From: Armigeres subalbatus
Lineage: Eukaryota; Arthropoda; Insecta; Diptera; Culicidae
Reading direction: 5' to 3'
Length of the DNA: 64,000 nucleotides
Assembly (NCBI RefSeq): GCF_024139115.2
Contig: NC_085140.1
Span: forward strand, 418,884,283-418,948,282
Below the pieces are notes generated by a model. It did not search any database, had not been told where the DNA came from, and worked only from the letters and a program-made list of their open reading frames with translations. Below are positions 45,321 to 56,447 of this stretch, piece after piece. How positions within the stretch are numbered: position 1 is the stretch's first letter; every line of letters starts with the position of its first letter. The position numbers and the translations under genes are program-made.

Positions 45321-45989
45321 TATGCATCTCGAGATAAAATAGAATACTGCGGCTTCCTGCTGGTTTCTTCTCAGGTAATCGCAACGGTCACTAAACACAA
45401 CAATGTCAATGAAAATATCACCCATTGTATGCACTTGCCATGATAAACACTCTCCATGTACTCAGTGACTCCGGTTGCCTCTCACTAATACAATCGTACA
45501 CTGCTGTCATTTCGCGAAAAGCACGTGGTTTTGTTTTGAGCGGGAAAATTCTGCCTATCTTTTAACACGGCGGCTATCTTGACGTTTACCATCGCAGTCG
45601 ACCCTGCGAGTGTAAGACCGCCGCAGCATTCTAGAAAAAGATTAGCGCGACATTAGTATATTTGATAAAAGTGTTGCAGTCAAATGAGCAACATGGTGTG
45701 CGAAACAGAGAGCGTGTAGGTACAATGCTAGAAGAATGTAAACTTCCACAGCAACCTCGTATAGCTCTCCAACTGCTTCAGCGTGCGTCAATTTCTATAT
45801 GGTGCACCGGCATGGTCCCGCCGGATAAGTTCAACGAGCTTTATCAAATTTATTATACATTTCCACAAAAATATGCCTACCACACTTCTGCTACAACATT
45901 TGATTTTCCGTTTGCATTCGATTAAACATAATCGATTAAGTTTGCAAAAAAAACATCAAGCATCCCTATTTTTTTCATGATGACATTTT
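45321..45989. other. sequence between the direct repeats; short open frame at 45662-45925
   Basis: CpG-richer than its surroundings. The plus frame (MIKVLQSNEQHGVRNRERVG..., MLEECKLPQQPRIALQLLQR) is open for 87 codons with no recognised family. It could be an exon of a non-autonomous element. Confidence 0.3.
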
Positions 45990-46123
45990 GAAGTGTGTGT
46001 AAAACGATCGTCATATTTTGGGTAATTCGATTTACGTGTGTATCGATCCTTTTGGACGCGAGTTGGCGCCACATGTGGTGTCGCCAAAATTTCGTGAGAG
46101 TGAATCATATTGTTAATATAGTA
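45990..46123 (+). repeat. right copy of the direct repeat
   Basis: Same as 45187-45320 with about 12 percent difference by eye. The spacing of 803 bp is consistent with a small LTR-like or duplicated unit. Confidence 0.85.
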
Positions 46124-46354
46124 TATTTGCTAACAGCCTCTACGGACTACAAAAACCGAGGGGGAGGACCACAGAAATCACCTCGGGGATAAAATTTTAG
46201 CCGCAAAATCCATTTTTTTTTTCTATCCCGAAAATATCAAGTATGTCGGATAACCATTTTAACCTCAAAATGAATTCAACGTTTCAAAATTACTCTGTGG
46301 TGAAGTTTTTGAACACAATCTCAGTTTTTGTCCGGGATTTATATGAGGGCCCGC

Positions 46355-46800
46355 CTTGAAAGATCGGGGTGCAAAGGGCCGACTTGAATGATCCTTAGCG
46401 ATGTCCAGCTATCGCTTTAACCTGTTGCCAGGTTAGATTTCGGTCGACTTCTTTTATTTCTTTATTGATGCTTCGCCGCCATGAGCCTCTGGGTCCAATG
46501 CTTGTTTACAAATTTCGTTTTCGCCCGACCCTACCCCACTTCCGATCCCAAATTTATGTTGCTATCGACCTCTGGTGACAACGACGATGGAGATCGTTGT
46601 TTGAGATCCAGTTGTGAGGCCACCAGGCCCGAATTATATACCGCAGGCATCTGTTGATGAACACCTGCAGCCGTTGAGTGTTCTCCACTGATACACACCA
46701 TGTTTCGCTAGCGTATAACAGCACAGATTTCACGTTAGAGTTGAAAATTCGTATTTTGGTGCGTTCACTTATCTGCCTGTTTTTCCAGATATTTCTAATT
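46355..46800 (-). mobile_element. 3' fragment of the 5549-6530 LINE family
   Basis: TGTCCAGCTATCGCTTTAAC, CCTGTTGCCAGGTTAGATTT and TCTTTATTGATGCTTCGCCG are the complement of 6400-6480. The C-terminal block (ENTQRLQVFINRCLRYI-like) follows to about 46770. Confidence 0.85.
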
Positions 46801-46917
46801 CAATCTATTTGAATATTTTTGGCCATTTTGCAGAAGGGAACTTATATACTTTTTTTCCGCTGTCACTATCTACAGCTTTTGTCTATAGTTATTCATGAAA
46901 TCCTTGAAGTATGTAAG

Positions 46918-47636
46918 GAATACCTTAGAGTCTAGACGCATAACCAAAACTCTATCTTCCAGTTTCAAATATACAACATGCTTTTTGCATTCCTTGGAAT
47001 TGAAGGTCTTTACATGATATGTTTTGGGTCAATAAAAAAAAATTCCTGGAGAGAGACTTAAAACCGGCACCGGGAATAGAACTCAGCCACCCTCAGCATG
47101 GTCTTGCTTTGTAGCCGCGCATCTTACCACACGGCTAAGGAGGGCCCACAACAAAATATGCATCGACTAATTTCAACAGTGATACATGCTCTTTGTGGTA
47201 CTCAGCATAGAATGTAATCCAGGCATTTCTTGTATAACTGAGGCCTTATTCCAGAGTATTATTGGATAGCGCAGCACATATGTAGTGATCACATTCTGTT
47301 CTAAGGATCATAAAGTGTATGTACCACTTTTGAAACTAGTCAATAGACGGTTGATTATGCGTGTAGACCTTAAGACCTAACTCCAGAGGCTTCTAGGATG
47401 ACCCGGAACATATACTGCGAATGAATTCTACGCAAAGTACCACAAAGAGCATGCACCGTATTTTAATTTGGATGATAGACCTTTGGCTACGCAGGTAAAT
47501 CTTAGAACCTTATTCCAGAGATTTCTTGGATGAGTAAGGCCTCACTCCAGAGACTCCAGAGACCGCAAACAGAATGTTGTATGAAACTGTAAGATAGACT
47601 TTTGGTTACGCGTGTAGACTCTAAGGACTTAATTCA
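46918..47636. mobile_element. foldback element containing a SINE head
   Basis: CCTTAGAGTCTAGACGCATA then ACCAAAACTCTATCTTCCAG pairs with the complement at 47572-47636. An inner pair ATGCTCTTTGTGGTAC / GTACCACAAAGAGCAT lies at 47187 and 47436. It is interrupted at 47045-47157. Confidence 0.75.
47045..47157 (-). mobile_element. tRNA-like SINE head (27292-27582 family), truncated
   Basis: ACCGGCACCGGGAATAGAAC, TCAGCATGGTCTTGCTTTGT and CGGCTAAGGAGGGCCCACAA match the head of 27292-27582 but the body is absent. One change spoils the B box. Confidence 0.8.
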
Positions 47637-47894
47637 TGGGTTTTAATATATCAACCATAGAGAAACGCCATGAACTTTGACAGTGGACAAAAATTATATG
47701 AACTCCCGTTTCTTAAAAGGTCAAAATTATCTAGATCGGTTGAAAATTGTTAGAATTATGAACCCACGTGGTAATCAAAAATTTAGAAAACACCACCCCA
47801 CGTCCCCCTCGCCGTATCCACGAAATTTTCTCACAGATGCTTAAGTTCTCTGATGTCACCGAGTTTCAAACTGCAGCTAAAAAAATTGACATTG

Positions 47895-48005
47895 ATATAG
47901 GGGGATTATGCTCAAATTTGGCCTAAACATTCTTTGCATTGTGGCCAAATTTCATAAAATTCGGTCGACAAAAACCCCCCTGCCAAAAATAGAACAAAAC
48001 CTGCC
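47895..48005. mobile_element. partial copy of the 26799-26981 MITE
   Basis: TATGCTCAAATTTGGCCTAA through ACAAAACCTGCC matches the inner and right part; the left TIR is lost. Confidence 0.8.
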
Positions 48006-48009
48006 GAAA

Positions 48010-48340
48010 ACCTGTTCTAGGTTTTCCAAATTGTTCTGGTGTTCAGATCAATTGGTCTACAAAATCAACTACGCCTGGTATGTAATCGGAATGTCTCCAC
48101 AAGTCCCTAGAGCCCTTGCGCAGCATGTGCAGTACAAATTACCTTGATGCAGATGTTCTAGGTTCTGCAAATTGTTCTGGAGTTCCGATCCTTTGGTCAA
48201 CTTTGATCAACTACGCACGATATCTAACTGGAATCAACTCAGCATGTCCACACAAGTCCCTTGAGTCCTTACGAGTTATGTGCAGTTCGTTCTAGGCTCT
48301 CCAAACAGTTCTGGAATTTAGATCAATTGGTCTCAGAATT
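48010..48340. repeat. three degenerate tandem units of about 140 bp
   Basis: TGTTCTAGGTTTTCCAAATT, TGTTCTAGGTTCTGCAAATT and CGTTCTAGGCTCTCCAAAC mark the unit starts at about 48013, 48158 and 48288; each continues with GTTCTGG...TTGGTC and CCACA(C)AAGTCCCT. Confidence 0.75.
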
Positions 48341-49564
48341 TTCTCAATCAAACGGAAAATGTCAGTAACTATTCGATTTTAGAGGTCGAGAACTACAAAT
48401 GCAACACATCAGCATCGCGAATACAAACTTTTTTTTCTGATGTCTGATGATTTCTATGTATAAAACGTGATATAACGAAATTAATTTTTTAATCGAAATA
48501 TTATGCTTATTATATACATCTGTTGAGAAATCAGCTAACTGATAACCCGGTAAAGTGGATAGTGTGTGTAGGCACGCCCATATAAACCTTGCAATTAACA
48601 AAAAAAAAATGCTACAGAGGTCTTCTACCCGTAACGCAACTTACGGTTTATGAAACCAGAGCTCCGGGATAGTGAGTTGTACTGGATGCTTTTTTCATTT
48701 TGTTGGCTCATCATCTTGCATCTATTAGAGTATTTTCGTTGTTTCAATTACCCAATACCGTATCTTCGGTACATAAGTAACCAAGACAAGGAAATGAAGA
48801 AAAATGTGTTAAAAAACATGGCGCGTATATTTTTTTGTAAAGCATGTTCCTGCGGCTTTCCTCGATCTTAACGATCAGATTCGCGTTTAAAAGAGAGTTA
48901 CGCTGAAGATGGCGATGCATGCTGTCTGATTTGGACAACGACTTATTACTGGCGTTTTTATAAGATTTGCCGGAATAATCTTGGGAATAATGGTATGGCG
49001 AACGCCTATAAGGCATGCAATAAAACCTCCTGAAATTCTCCGAGCTAGAATTCCACAAGGTTCCAGAGCCAACATGAGTTCTTCAATACTTGTCTATAAA
49101 ACTTATGTTCAATTTCATAAATAAACTAAAAATAATTTCTCCCAGAACTTGCTCCATAGAGCAAAAAGCAAAAAGCTAGAATAATAATTTAGAAGCATCG
49201 TTTATTTCAGCTCCTAGAAGAACTTCCGAAAAAGTGCCCGCAATTTTTTGCAAAAGTTTGAGAACACGATGCTGACTGAAAAAGCAACTATTCTAGATTG
49301 TCAACTGTCATAAAATTAAAACTGGTATAACAAGCAGTTCTATTTTCTGCACATTTAAACCACGACTGAATCACGAGAATAAAATATTTTTTAATTTTTT
49401 TGATGTATGAATGCGTCCTTTTATCTACGGGTCAATCCACTTTGCAATTACGGCGCCTTTCTTGGCAGCAACATCATGATTTCATTTAGAGGAACGGTTC
49501 GGCACTTCATCTCATAGCTCCCATTTCCATCCCATCAAAAACACATGTTAGCAAAAGGAAGCGA
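48341..49564. other. intergenic, no gene recognised
   Basis: Minus-strand frames at 48744-49075 (for example GILARRISGGFIACLIGVRH) are open for 62-104 codons but overlap in two frames and show no family signature. Confidence 0.3.
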
Positions 49565-49655
49565 CAAGTTTGGTGCTGTATTTCTCTGTTTTGCGATGAG
49601 ATAAATATATGTTCAGTAAGATGGAAAATGGAACAGTTCCCCTAATTGGAAATTT
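49565..49655 (+). repeat. uninterrupted copy of the 3003-3240 repeat (empty site)
   Basis: GTGCTGTATTTCTCTGTTTT to GGAACAGTTCCCCTAAT without the SINE; AGTAAGATGGAAAATGG spans the insertion point. Confidence 0.85.
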
Positions 49656-49904
49656 GAAAAACATAAGTAGAACACTGCTGGGGAAACCAGCTTTTTTGTT
49701 CTATTTTGCTCCAGATTCAAACTAGAGTAGTGGTCGAAAATTTTGAATGAAATTGAATCACTACTGATTTCACTGATTTAAATAGTGCCACGATCCATCA
49801 ATACATTTGTACACCGCCAGGATGTGATTTCGTTCGTTACGGCATGACGAAGAATTTTTCCGACTTTGAGCTACTTGAGCGTTCATTGATTTTATCAAAT
49901 CACT

Positions 49905-50095
49905 ATACGAAATATACGTATATCGTACTTGACTCGTCTTGCGGCTCGACGAGACACTGAAGACGACCTCACTGTTGAGGTCGAAATACGTATCTGTCAA
50001 GGTACAATCAAGTGGTGGAATTAAATGGGAAGGTACAAACTCGTCTTATTACAAGTGAATACATTCCACTAAAAAGCTCAAAAAAATTTTCTTAA
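49905..50095 (+). mobile_element. hammerhead-bearing repeat, best copy
   Basis: GTACTTGACTCG, ribozyme core, AATCAAGTGGTGGAATTAAA, then ACTCGTCTTATTACAAGTGA and CATTCCACTAAAAAGCTC. No inverted arm here, unlike 26305-26505. No RT or GIY-YIG domain was recognised upstream, so assignment to Penelope-like elements or retrozymes rests on the ribozyme. Confidence 0.75.
49953..49998 (+). ncRNA. type I hammerhead ribozyme motif, copy C (fully paired)
   Basis: GACA (49953-49956) pairs TGTC (49995-49998) as stem I. CTGAAGA is at 49957-49963. Stem II CGACCTCA / TGAGGTCG is eight Watson-Crick pairs around loop CTGT. GAAA lies at 49983-49986 and stem III TACGTA is palindromic. Predicted cleavage follows C49994 in the ATC triplet. 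Every invariant residue is present. The minimal, self-complementary stem III is the type that favours dimeric cleavage in known Penelope/retrozyme hammerheads. Confidence 0.8.
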
Positions 50096-50186
50096 TAATA
50101 ATCTTCATTTTGTCAGCCTAACCTCGAAATATTGATAACAGACGTCCCTCTGATTTTTATCACTTAAAAATTTCCTATAATTAGGG

Positions 50187-50475
50187 ACGGCTTAGCCGTG
50201 CGGTAAGACGCGTGGCTACAAAGCAAGACCATGCTGAGGGTGGCTGGGTTCGATTCCCGGTGCCGGTCTAGGCAATTTTCGGATTGGATCCTAGGTCTCG
50301 ACTTCCCTGGGCATAAAAGCATCATCGTGTTAGCCTCATGATATACGAATGCAAAAATGGTAACCTGGCTTAGAAACCTCGCAGTTTCTACACTGAACAC
50401 TAAGCTGTGAGGCGGCTCTGTCCCAGTGTGGGGATGTAATGCCAATAAGAAGAAGAAGAAGAAGAAGAAGAAGGT
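50187..50475 (+). mobile_element. full-length tRNA-derived SINE with (GAA)n tail
   Basis: Head GGCTTAGCCGTGCGGTAAGA, B box GGTTCGATTCC, body ATTTTCGGATTGGATCC and GCCTCATGATATACGAAT, end ATGTAATGCCAATAAGAAG with seven GAA units. Defines the family of 27292-27582, 3054-3201 and 47045-47157. Confidence 0.9.
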
Positions 50476-51228
50476 ACAGCTATAGCATATATTTCATAGA
50501 AAAATATTTCCATTTCAGTACGAACGTGCTGGCCGAATTAATTCTACTGTCACCTCTATCTTTGATCTTCTTTTTTGCCTTTCTCGTGTATTGGTAGCGT
50601 AATATTGGTAGCAAGAAAAATACTGTGATCACTGCCTGGCACTAAGCTGTGCACATTTCATTACTATTTGTCCTTCGATACTTCAATTCTCTTATAAAAA
50701 GCTGTTAAACTTTGGTTCACGTAAAACATTTGATATGTAAACCAATTGCATTTTTTAATCATTAAATATATGTCCCTAAAGATGCTAATCTTTATGATGC
50801 TTGTTCAATAGGAAGGGACTTTTGCAACACAGCTGCAAATATTAGTGCAAAGCCCAGATTACCCGAGATGTTTGAGCCATTAACTATCGAGTTTTACAAA
50901 GTGTTAAACCGATATAGGATTGAGTAGAGGTGACCAGTTTTTCTTGGATCAATCCGGGACTCTTTATGCATTATTTATTTCGTAAGCTTTATTTACTGAG
51001 AAATATGCTATGAGTTATTATTTTAGTATTAATAATAATTTATTAAAATTTTAATCAAATCTTTTTAAAAGAATTTTGTGTCATATCAACCTTCAGCACC
51101 CAATATGATGATTTGGATTTTCTTGATATTTTTGAAATAAATGTTTTACAATCTTGATCTAGTAGTCGTGCGGTTTGCGGCGCTGGTCGTCTGAGCGTAC
51201 GAATGTTTATAATAAGGTTTATTAGATT
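50476..51228. other. intergenic, no gene recognised
   Basis: AT-rich; nothing recognised. Confidence 0.3.
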
Positions 51229-51380
51229 TAAGAGCGTCCACAAATTACGTAACGCCTTGAACGCTTAACGTTTTGAGGGAAGTATGACGATCCATACAAA
51301 ATTTTCAGATGTTTCATACTAAAAGTGTGACATAGGTTGAAAATACCCAATTTTTGCGCTACGTGATTGATAGATCTTCC
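51229..51380. mobile_element. short repeat with ATTACGTAACGC-type ends
   Basis: AGCGTCCACAAATTACGTAA at the left and TTTGCGCTACGTGATTG at the right are loosely inverted; resembles 30815-31130. Confidence 0.45.
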
Positions 51381-51394
51381 CTAATAGACTTTAA

Positions 51395-51525
51395 ATCTGG
51401 TACTCGATTGATTCAAGTACTTCAATTCGATACTTACTTGGTATCGGATATCAAAGTATCGATTCCAAAAGTACTTGGAATCGAATCGAGTTTTTACTCG
51501 TATTTACTAGTATCGATTCATCCCT
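51395..51525. mobile_element. hAT-like terminal fragment (ATCGATTCATCCCTA)
   Basis: Multiple CGATTC/GAATCG and AAGTACTT motifs end in TAGTATCGATTCATCCCTA, a subterminal repeat style typical of hAT ends. Confidence 0.4.
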
Positions 51526-52072
51526 AGCTGTGCCGTTCTCGGCAGAATCAAACCGAGATTCGACGAATAATTTTATGTGTGAAGACCATCATAATCAGCA
51601 ATCGGTGTTTTTATTTCATTTTATTTTACTCTACATTTTGATTGTGCCAAAATCATTTTTTAATAAACTAGTCCAAATTACACAAAAATTACAGCATATG
51701 ACGGCACATGAAACAGTATTGAATTATGAACATAAACGATAACAACATTAAACACGCAGATAAGTACGTACCTACAGTACACGTTTACACATTTTTCCCA
51801 AACCAAACCCAACAAAGCGGGCGGGTTAATTGAAAAATCAATCACAATGGCACCCATCAAGATGGCGTCCATGCCTTTGGTGAGCCTACTACCGAATTCC
51901 CTCCGGACGAACCAGAATCATCAGTGGTCCGCAATTCCAGCCAGGCAATTAAAAATATCTTCCCTCTTACTTCTTGATCCTGATTTCGATCCGTGTATAC
52001 GCGCATCAGCAACGGCGGCAGGGCAATTTCGTTCCGGCGAGCTTTAGCTCAATAAATAAGATAATTTAAAAG

Positions 52073-52272
52073 TCAGCTCGCAAGCTGAGCCTGGTCCGGG
52101 ACCTCGGATGATGATAGTCTTGATGGCATGGCGGCGGTCAGTACAAAGACCACGCTCGATTGGTTCAGGGAAACGATGAAATTGCTTTTCTTAACTGCGG
52201 CACTGCTGCTGCTGCTGCTGCTGCTGAGGCTGTTACTTTCCGGATTCCTGGTGGAGTTCATGTCGGGTGCTG
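52073..52272 (-). CDS. possible exon, poly-serine, unrecognised
   Basis: The minus strand has an acceptor-like CTATATACACAG then CACCCGACATG, opening MNSTRNPESNSLSSSSSSSS (serines from a CAG/AGC run) for 62 codons to a stop at 52073. The block 51840-52270 is distinctly GC-richer than its flanks. The opposite strand also has a short frame at 51847-52047 (MAPIKMASMPLVSLLPNSLR). I cannot decide between a real exon and low-complexity sequence. Confidence 0.3.
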
Positions 52273-52279
52273 TGTATAT

Positions 52280-54271
52280 AGGAGAAATAGGGTCAACATG
52301 ACTTGTTTAAATTTGCTCTAAGGTCTCACGATAAAAATGTTTTATAATTGTTTTCCAATCACCTAATCTGATAGTCTTCAACCATAGACATATCTAAAAG
52401 AATAATTAAAACCTTTGAGGTAAAATGCATATTAGCTTCATTCATTTTGAATATGAAGCAAATGTTAATTTACATAACTCATGTAGTAAACGAGTTTTGT
52501 TCTACCAGATCAAACTCAGTTGTGTAGAATATTTAAAAGAAAAGTGCCGAGGCTTTTTAGAGCAGCATCCCCTACACTGTCGGACCCCCAGACGGGATTG
52601 TGTAACGTGAAAAAAGGTGATAATTTATACCTATACTGTAAACGTTTTATTTACTCGTGCTGGATTGTGCGATTTTGACAGGTTGTTGGAAGTACGGTTT
52701 GCGTGATTGAACTAAGTTATTAACTACCCGGGCGGACTGTACAACTGGGTTGATTATTTCCACCGCAAAGTAGCTTACCAAACTGCAAAGTCAAGCGATC
52801 GAAAATTATAATAAAAAGTTTGCGTCGCACCCAGGTGCTATTAAAACTCACCAGGAATAATACTGAGCATAATTATGCAAAACGGCTCAATTTGTATGTA
52901 AATTCGTACTTGACGCCAACCATATTATCCGCCTGATATTTACATACAAGCAGCCACCGAGCAAACGCCATATGAACACATTTTTTTCTAGTGTTTGCTT
53001 CACACCGATATGGCATTTTTAGACAGGGAGTCCATTTTTTGTTGCAAAATGCTTGCAGCTCACTCTTCCAACTATGTAGCGGACGAATCGCATTCGAAAC
53101 ACTGGTAGCCAGTCGGGTCCAATAATTGAGAAATTATGCATCATTTAAATTAATTTGTTTCATGATAGTTCACTGTCTCGCTACGGCTAATACCTCTGAT
53201 GTATGATAATGGTAAACTGGTAGAACACTTGAGCGATGACTTTCGTTGTAGTGTTGGAAGTGTTATTTTGCAAACATTTCTTTTAATGAGTTTTGCATTT
53301 TGATAAGGCCCATTTTTTCGCATTGAAGCATAGACCGTATATCTTTTCGAAACAGCTTCGTTTCTCTGGCGTATGCATATTTCAATACGGTTTAAACTAG
53401 TTGGTTACGTTAGGGTATTGAAACCTCTGTCACGGAAGAAAGTTCACGTGGGCATCGAAACAAACAAGGTTTCCGTTAGCCATATTTAGAACATGTTAAG
53501 CCCTGTTGAGTAGATCAACTTTTTTTATATATTAAAGGAAAGAAGCATGTTTAGTTTAATGATTGTACACTGAACCCTAAAAAATGTTCTACGAAATTTC
53601 ATTAAATTCATCCATGTTGAGATGGAAATATACAAACGCAAATTGAGGGAGCACTTTGAGAATTCATGGAGTATCTGATTCCAATCGTTCGATGGTGATA
53701 CATCGAATTTTTGCAAACAAGTGTGGGCATGTCAGTGGTGACAGAAGATTTTTTACAGTTGGTTCAAAATCCGAAGATTCCAGTGATTTCGGTGTATACA
53801 ACACTTTTCATTGCGCCTTCTTTTCAAACTGCAGAACCACACCCAACCAGCAGATGGCAGATTTCAATGCAGTTCTGCATAAGAACCATACAGAAACTGA
53901 ATAAAATGTTGACACATGAAATTGTATTAAAATCTGACAATTTTGTAAAATTTTGATATGTATCGGTATAAAAAGCTCACATTGTATGTATTAAAACCTT
54001 GCAGAGTTCTATATGCCAAGATTTTATGAAATAATTGTAATATTTGTTTTTTTTTGGTTGCAGGAGCCGAATTATACTACAGAACTAACAGCTATATTAT
54101 ACGTACTGGGGTTTATGGCAACACTTTCTGCCGAGCAATCAAAAATATTGTGTTGTACCAGTGTAACAAAGAAATCGACAAAGGAAAATAAAAATTGACA
54201 ACTTCAAATTTTCATTTCACTTTGTTATTGATTTGCTTCGCGGCACAAAAAAATTTCGATGCATCAATAAA
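52280..54271. other. intergenic; possible orphan terminal exon at 54063-54198
   Basis: No known family. A pyrimidine tract and GGTTGCAG at 54041-54062 precede an open frame (EPNYTTELTAILYVLGFMAT...) ending at 54198 near AAAATAAAAAT, the arrangement of a short last exon. The frame at 53711-53956 ends in a motif (KMLTHEIVLK) loosely similar to one at 51690-51742 (HMTAHETVLN), perhaps two copies of an old repeat. Confidence 0.3.
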
Positions 54272-55595
54272 CAGCGTTTGGAATAATAATTATAGTTTTG
54301 ATTCTGACGACGTAATGGCACTGCACGTTGATGAGGATTTCGCATTCTGACGTTGTGAGGGCTCTGCATGTGGATGTCACCTTGCCTGCCATAATTCATG
54401 AGGGGTTACAATCACGATCACGAACATCATCACCATCTCGTCTTGAAGCAATCCAAGACCTTATGCCTTTGGGCTCAACCGATGCTATGATCGAACTTAG
54501 ATATATTTAGGTTCCTTCATGGAATGGCATTGATTGCTATCGACGGTTGATATGAAAACCTTTAAAGATCAATATATGAAGAATTTTGAAGAAAATTGAA
54601 TAAATGGTTGGTCGGGAAATCTCGAGTACGTCGGGAGTGTGGTTGCGATTCACACCTCAGTAGCAAAAGTTTTCAGAAGATAAAAGGAAGTGTTCGGCAG
54701 AGCTAATGGAAAGTGTGCTTCGTGTCTAGTGTGGTGCTGCTATTAAAGAACGTAATGAATACCTGAAGAAACTTCCACATGATGAAATTTCCGGAGGAAT
54801 TGCTGTTGGAACATCCAAAGGATTTTCTGAAGGAGCTCCCAGTTATTTTTTTTAAGGAACTTCTGGAGGAATTGCTGAAGGATTCACACGGTTACTGAAG
54901 ATTTTCGATGGAGTTACTGAAGAAATTTCTGCTGGATGACTTTCTGGAGGAACTTCCTGAGGTATTGTTGCAGGAATTTTTGGAAGGAGGAAAGGAGGAA
55001 ATAACAGAGGAATTCCAAAGTATACTTCCGAAGGCATTATTGGAGAATCTTTCGGCAACATTCTTATAAAATCATCGAGAGAAATTCATGGAGAAACTTC
55101 CGAAGGAATTCTTGGAGGAATTTCCGTGAAAGAAACAACCGAAGGAGTTTGTGGAGGAACGACTGGAGGGATTTTTGATGGAATTCTTAACGGATCCTAC
55201 GGAGGAATTTCTAGGCGAACTTATGGAGGAGTTCCTAGAGGTACTTCCAAAGGAAATTCTAAAAGAACTTTCGGAAAAATCTCTGGAGGAATTTCCGCAC
55301 GAATTCCTGGAGGAATTTCAGAAAAAAAATCCAGAGGGATTTACTGAAGTAATTCTAAGAGGGATTCCCAGATAAAATCCTGAAACAAGGTCCAAAGGTA
55401 TTTCTAGAAAAAATAGCAAAGGAATTCAAGGAAGAATTCAACGAGAAAGTGTAACGAGTTTGCCCTGAATTTTCTACTGAGTCTTTAATGAAACTCCAGC
55501 GGATTTGTTTATGGAATTCCTCTAATTTTTTCTCAGAAGTATTTCCTGTACAAATTAAAAATAATGTCTGAAAAATATCCATTTAACACCAGGAC

Positions 55596-55823
55596 AATTG
55601 CTATGTCTGAAACTCGATTATGCATATGCACAAAATGTGATAGATTTAGTTCGGAAAAGGTATTGGAGGGTAACCGCCCCTTCGGTGGGGTTTGATCCCA
55701 TGAAACCAGTACGCTAGACAGGTGCTTTCCCTACTAAGCTACAAAGGGCCTCCGTCGTCCTTGTTTTCCGAACTAAATCTATCACATGTTCATATGCATA
55801 ATCAAGTTTCAGACATAGTAATT
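55596..55823. mobile_element. palindrome with tRNA-like polymerase III core, copy 1
   Basis: Arms of about 62 bp (ATTGCTATGTCTGAAACTCG ... GATAGATTTAGTTCGGAAAA and complement). The loop, read on the minus strand, contains a consensus A box TAGCTTAGTAGG and a B-box-like GATCAAACC, within a tRNA-like sequence of about 90 nt starting GGAGGCCCTTTG. Confidence 0.85.
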
Positions 55824-56254
55824 AATTTCCTCTCCGGGTGGCTTAATACCCGGCATTTAGGTACTTAACTTTTAATGTAGGGGAAACTGGACACACATGA
55901 TCCCCACTTTTTGTTTAGGATATTTCTCGATGTAACATGCACTGATTTGCACGCTTTTTGAAGGACTTGATAAAGAATTTAATTAGTTATTCAAAAACGT
56001 CATTGGAAATAATTATTTGTTCATAAAAGTTACCAAAAACTCGATTTTGCCGAAAGATAGAAAATTTGGCATTTTCAAAACTTGCGGGAGACTTGATCCC
56101 CATATAGGGGGAAATTGATCCCTTTATGAGCTGAACATGTTTAGGTTCTTCCAAGCCTTTTGAAAGGTCAAATTGGTCTATTCTCAAATCCTAACAATTA
56201 TTCATAGTCTGTCGTAATAGCAGTCGTGCGAAAATGAAATATTGTTGGTATTAA

Positions 56255-56447
56255 GGTCACTCCTGACGGAATCCAAGTTTCAAAGTGCTCGCGTTTTCGG
56301 GGGCACACCACTCGATACGGAGGCGGTGCACAACTGTCATTTTTGTTGATTTAGCTTTGCTGCGTCAGTTGTACGTTGCTTCCGTATCGAGTGGTGTGCC
56401 CCCGAAAACGCGAGCACTTTGAATCTTGGATTCCGTCAGGAGTGACC
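56255..56447. mobile_element. TTAA-flanked foldback MITE, 193 bp, copy 1
   Basis: Arms of about 67 bp from GGTCACTCCTGACGGAATCC inward through GTGCTCGCGTTTTCGGGGGC, nearly perfect. TTAA at 56251-56254 and 56448-56451, the piggyBac-type target. Confidence 0.9.

Noticed and set aside
45187..46123. Solo or complete LTR retrotransposon
   Set aside because: No TG...CA ends, primer-binding site or gag/pol was recognised; kept only as a direct-repeat observation.
54328..54510. Identical 60-codon frame in both duplication units, considered as a conserved small gene
   Set aside because: Identity is explained by the recent DNA duplication, so it gives no evidence of selection.
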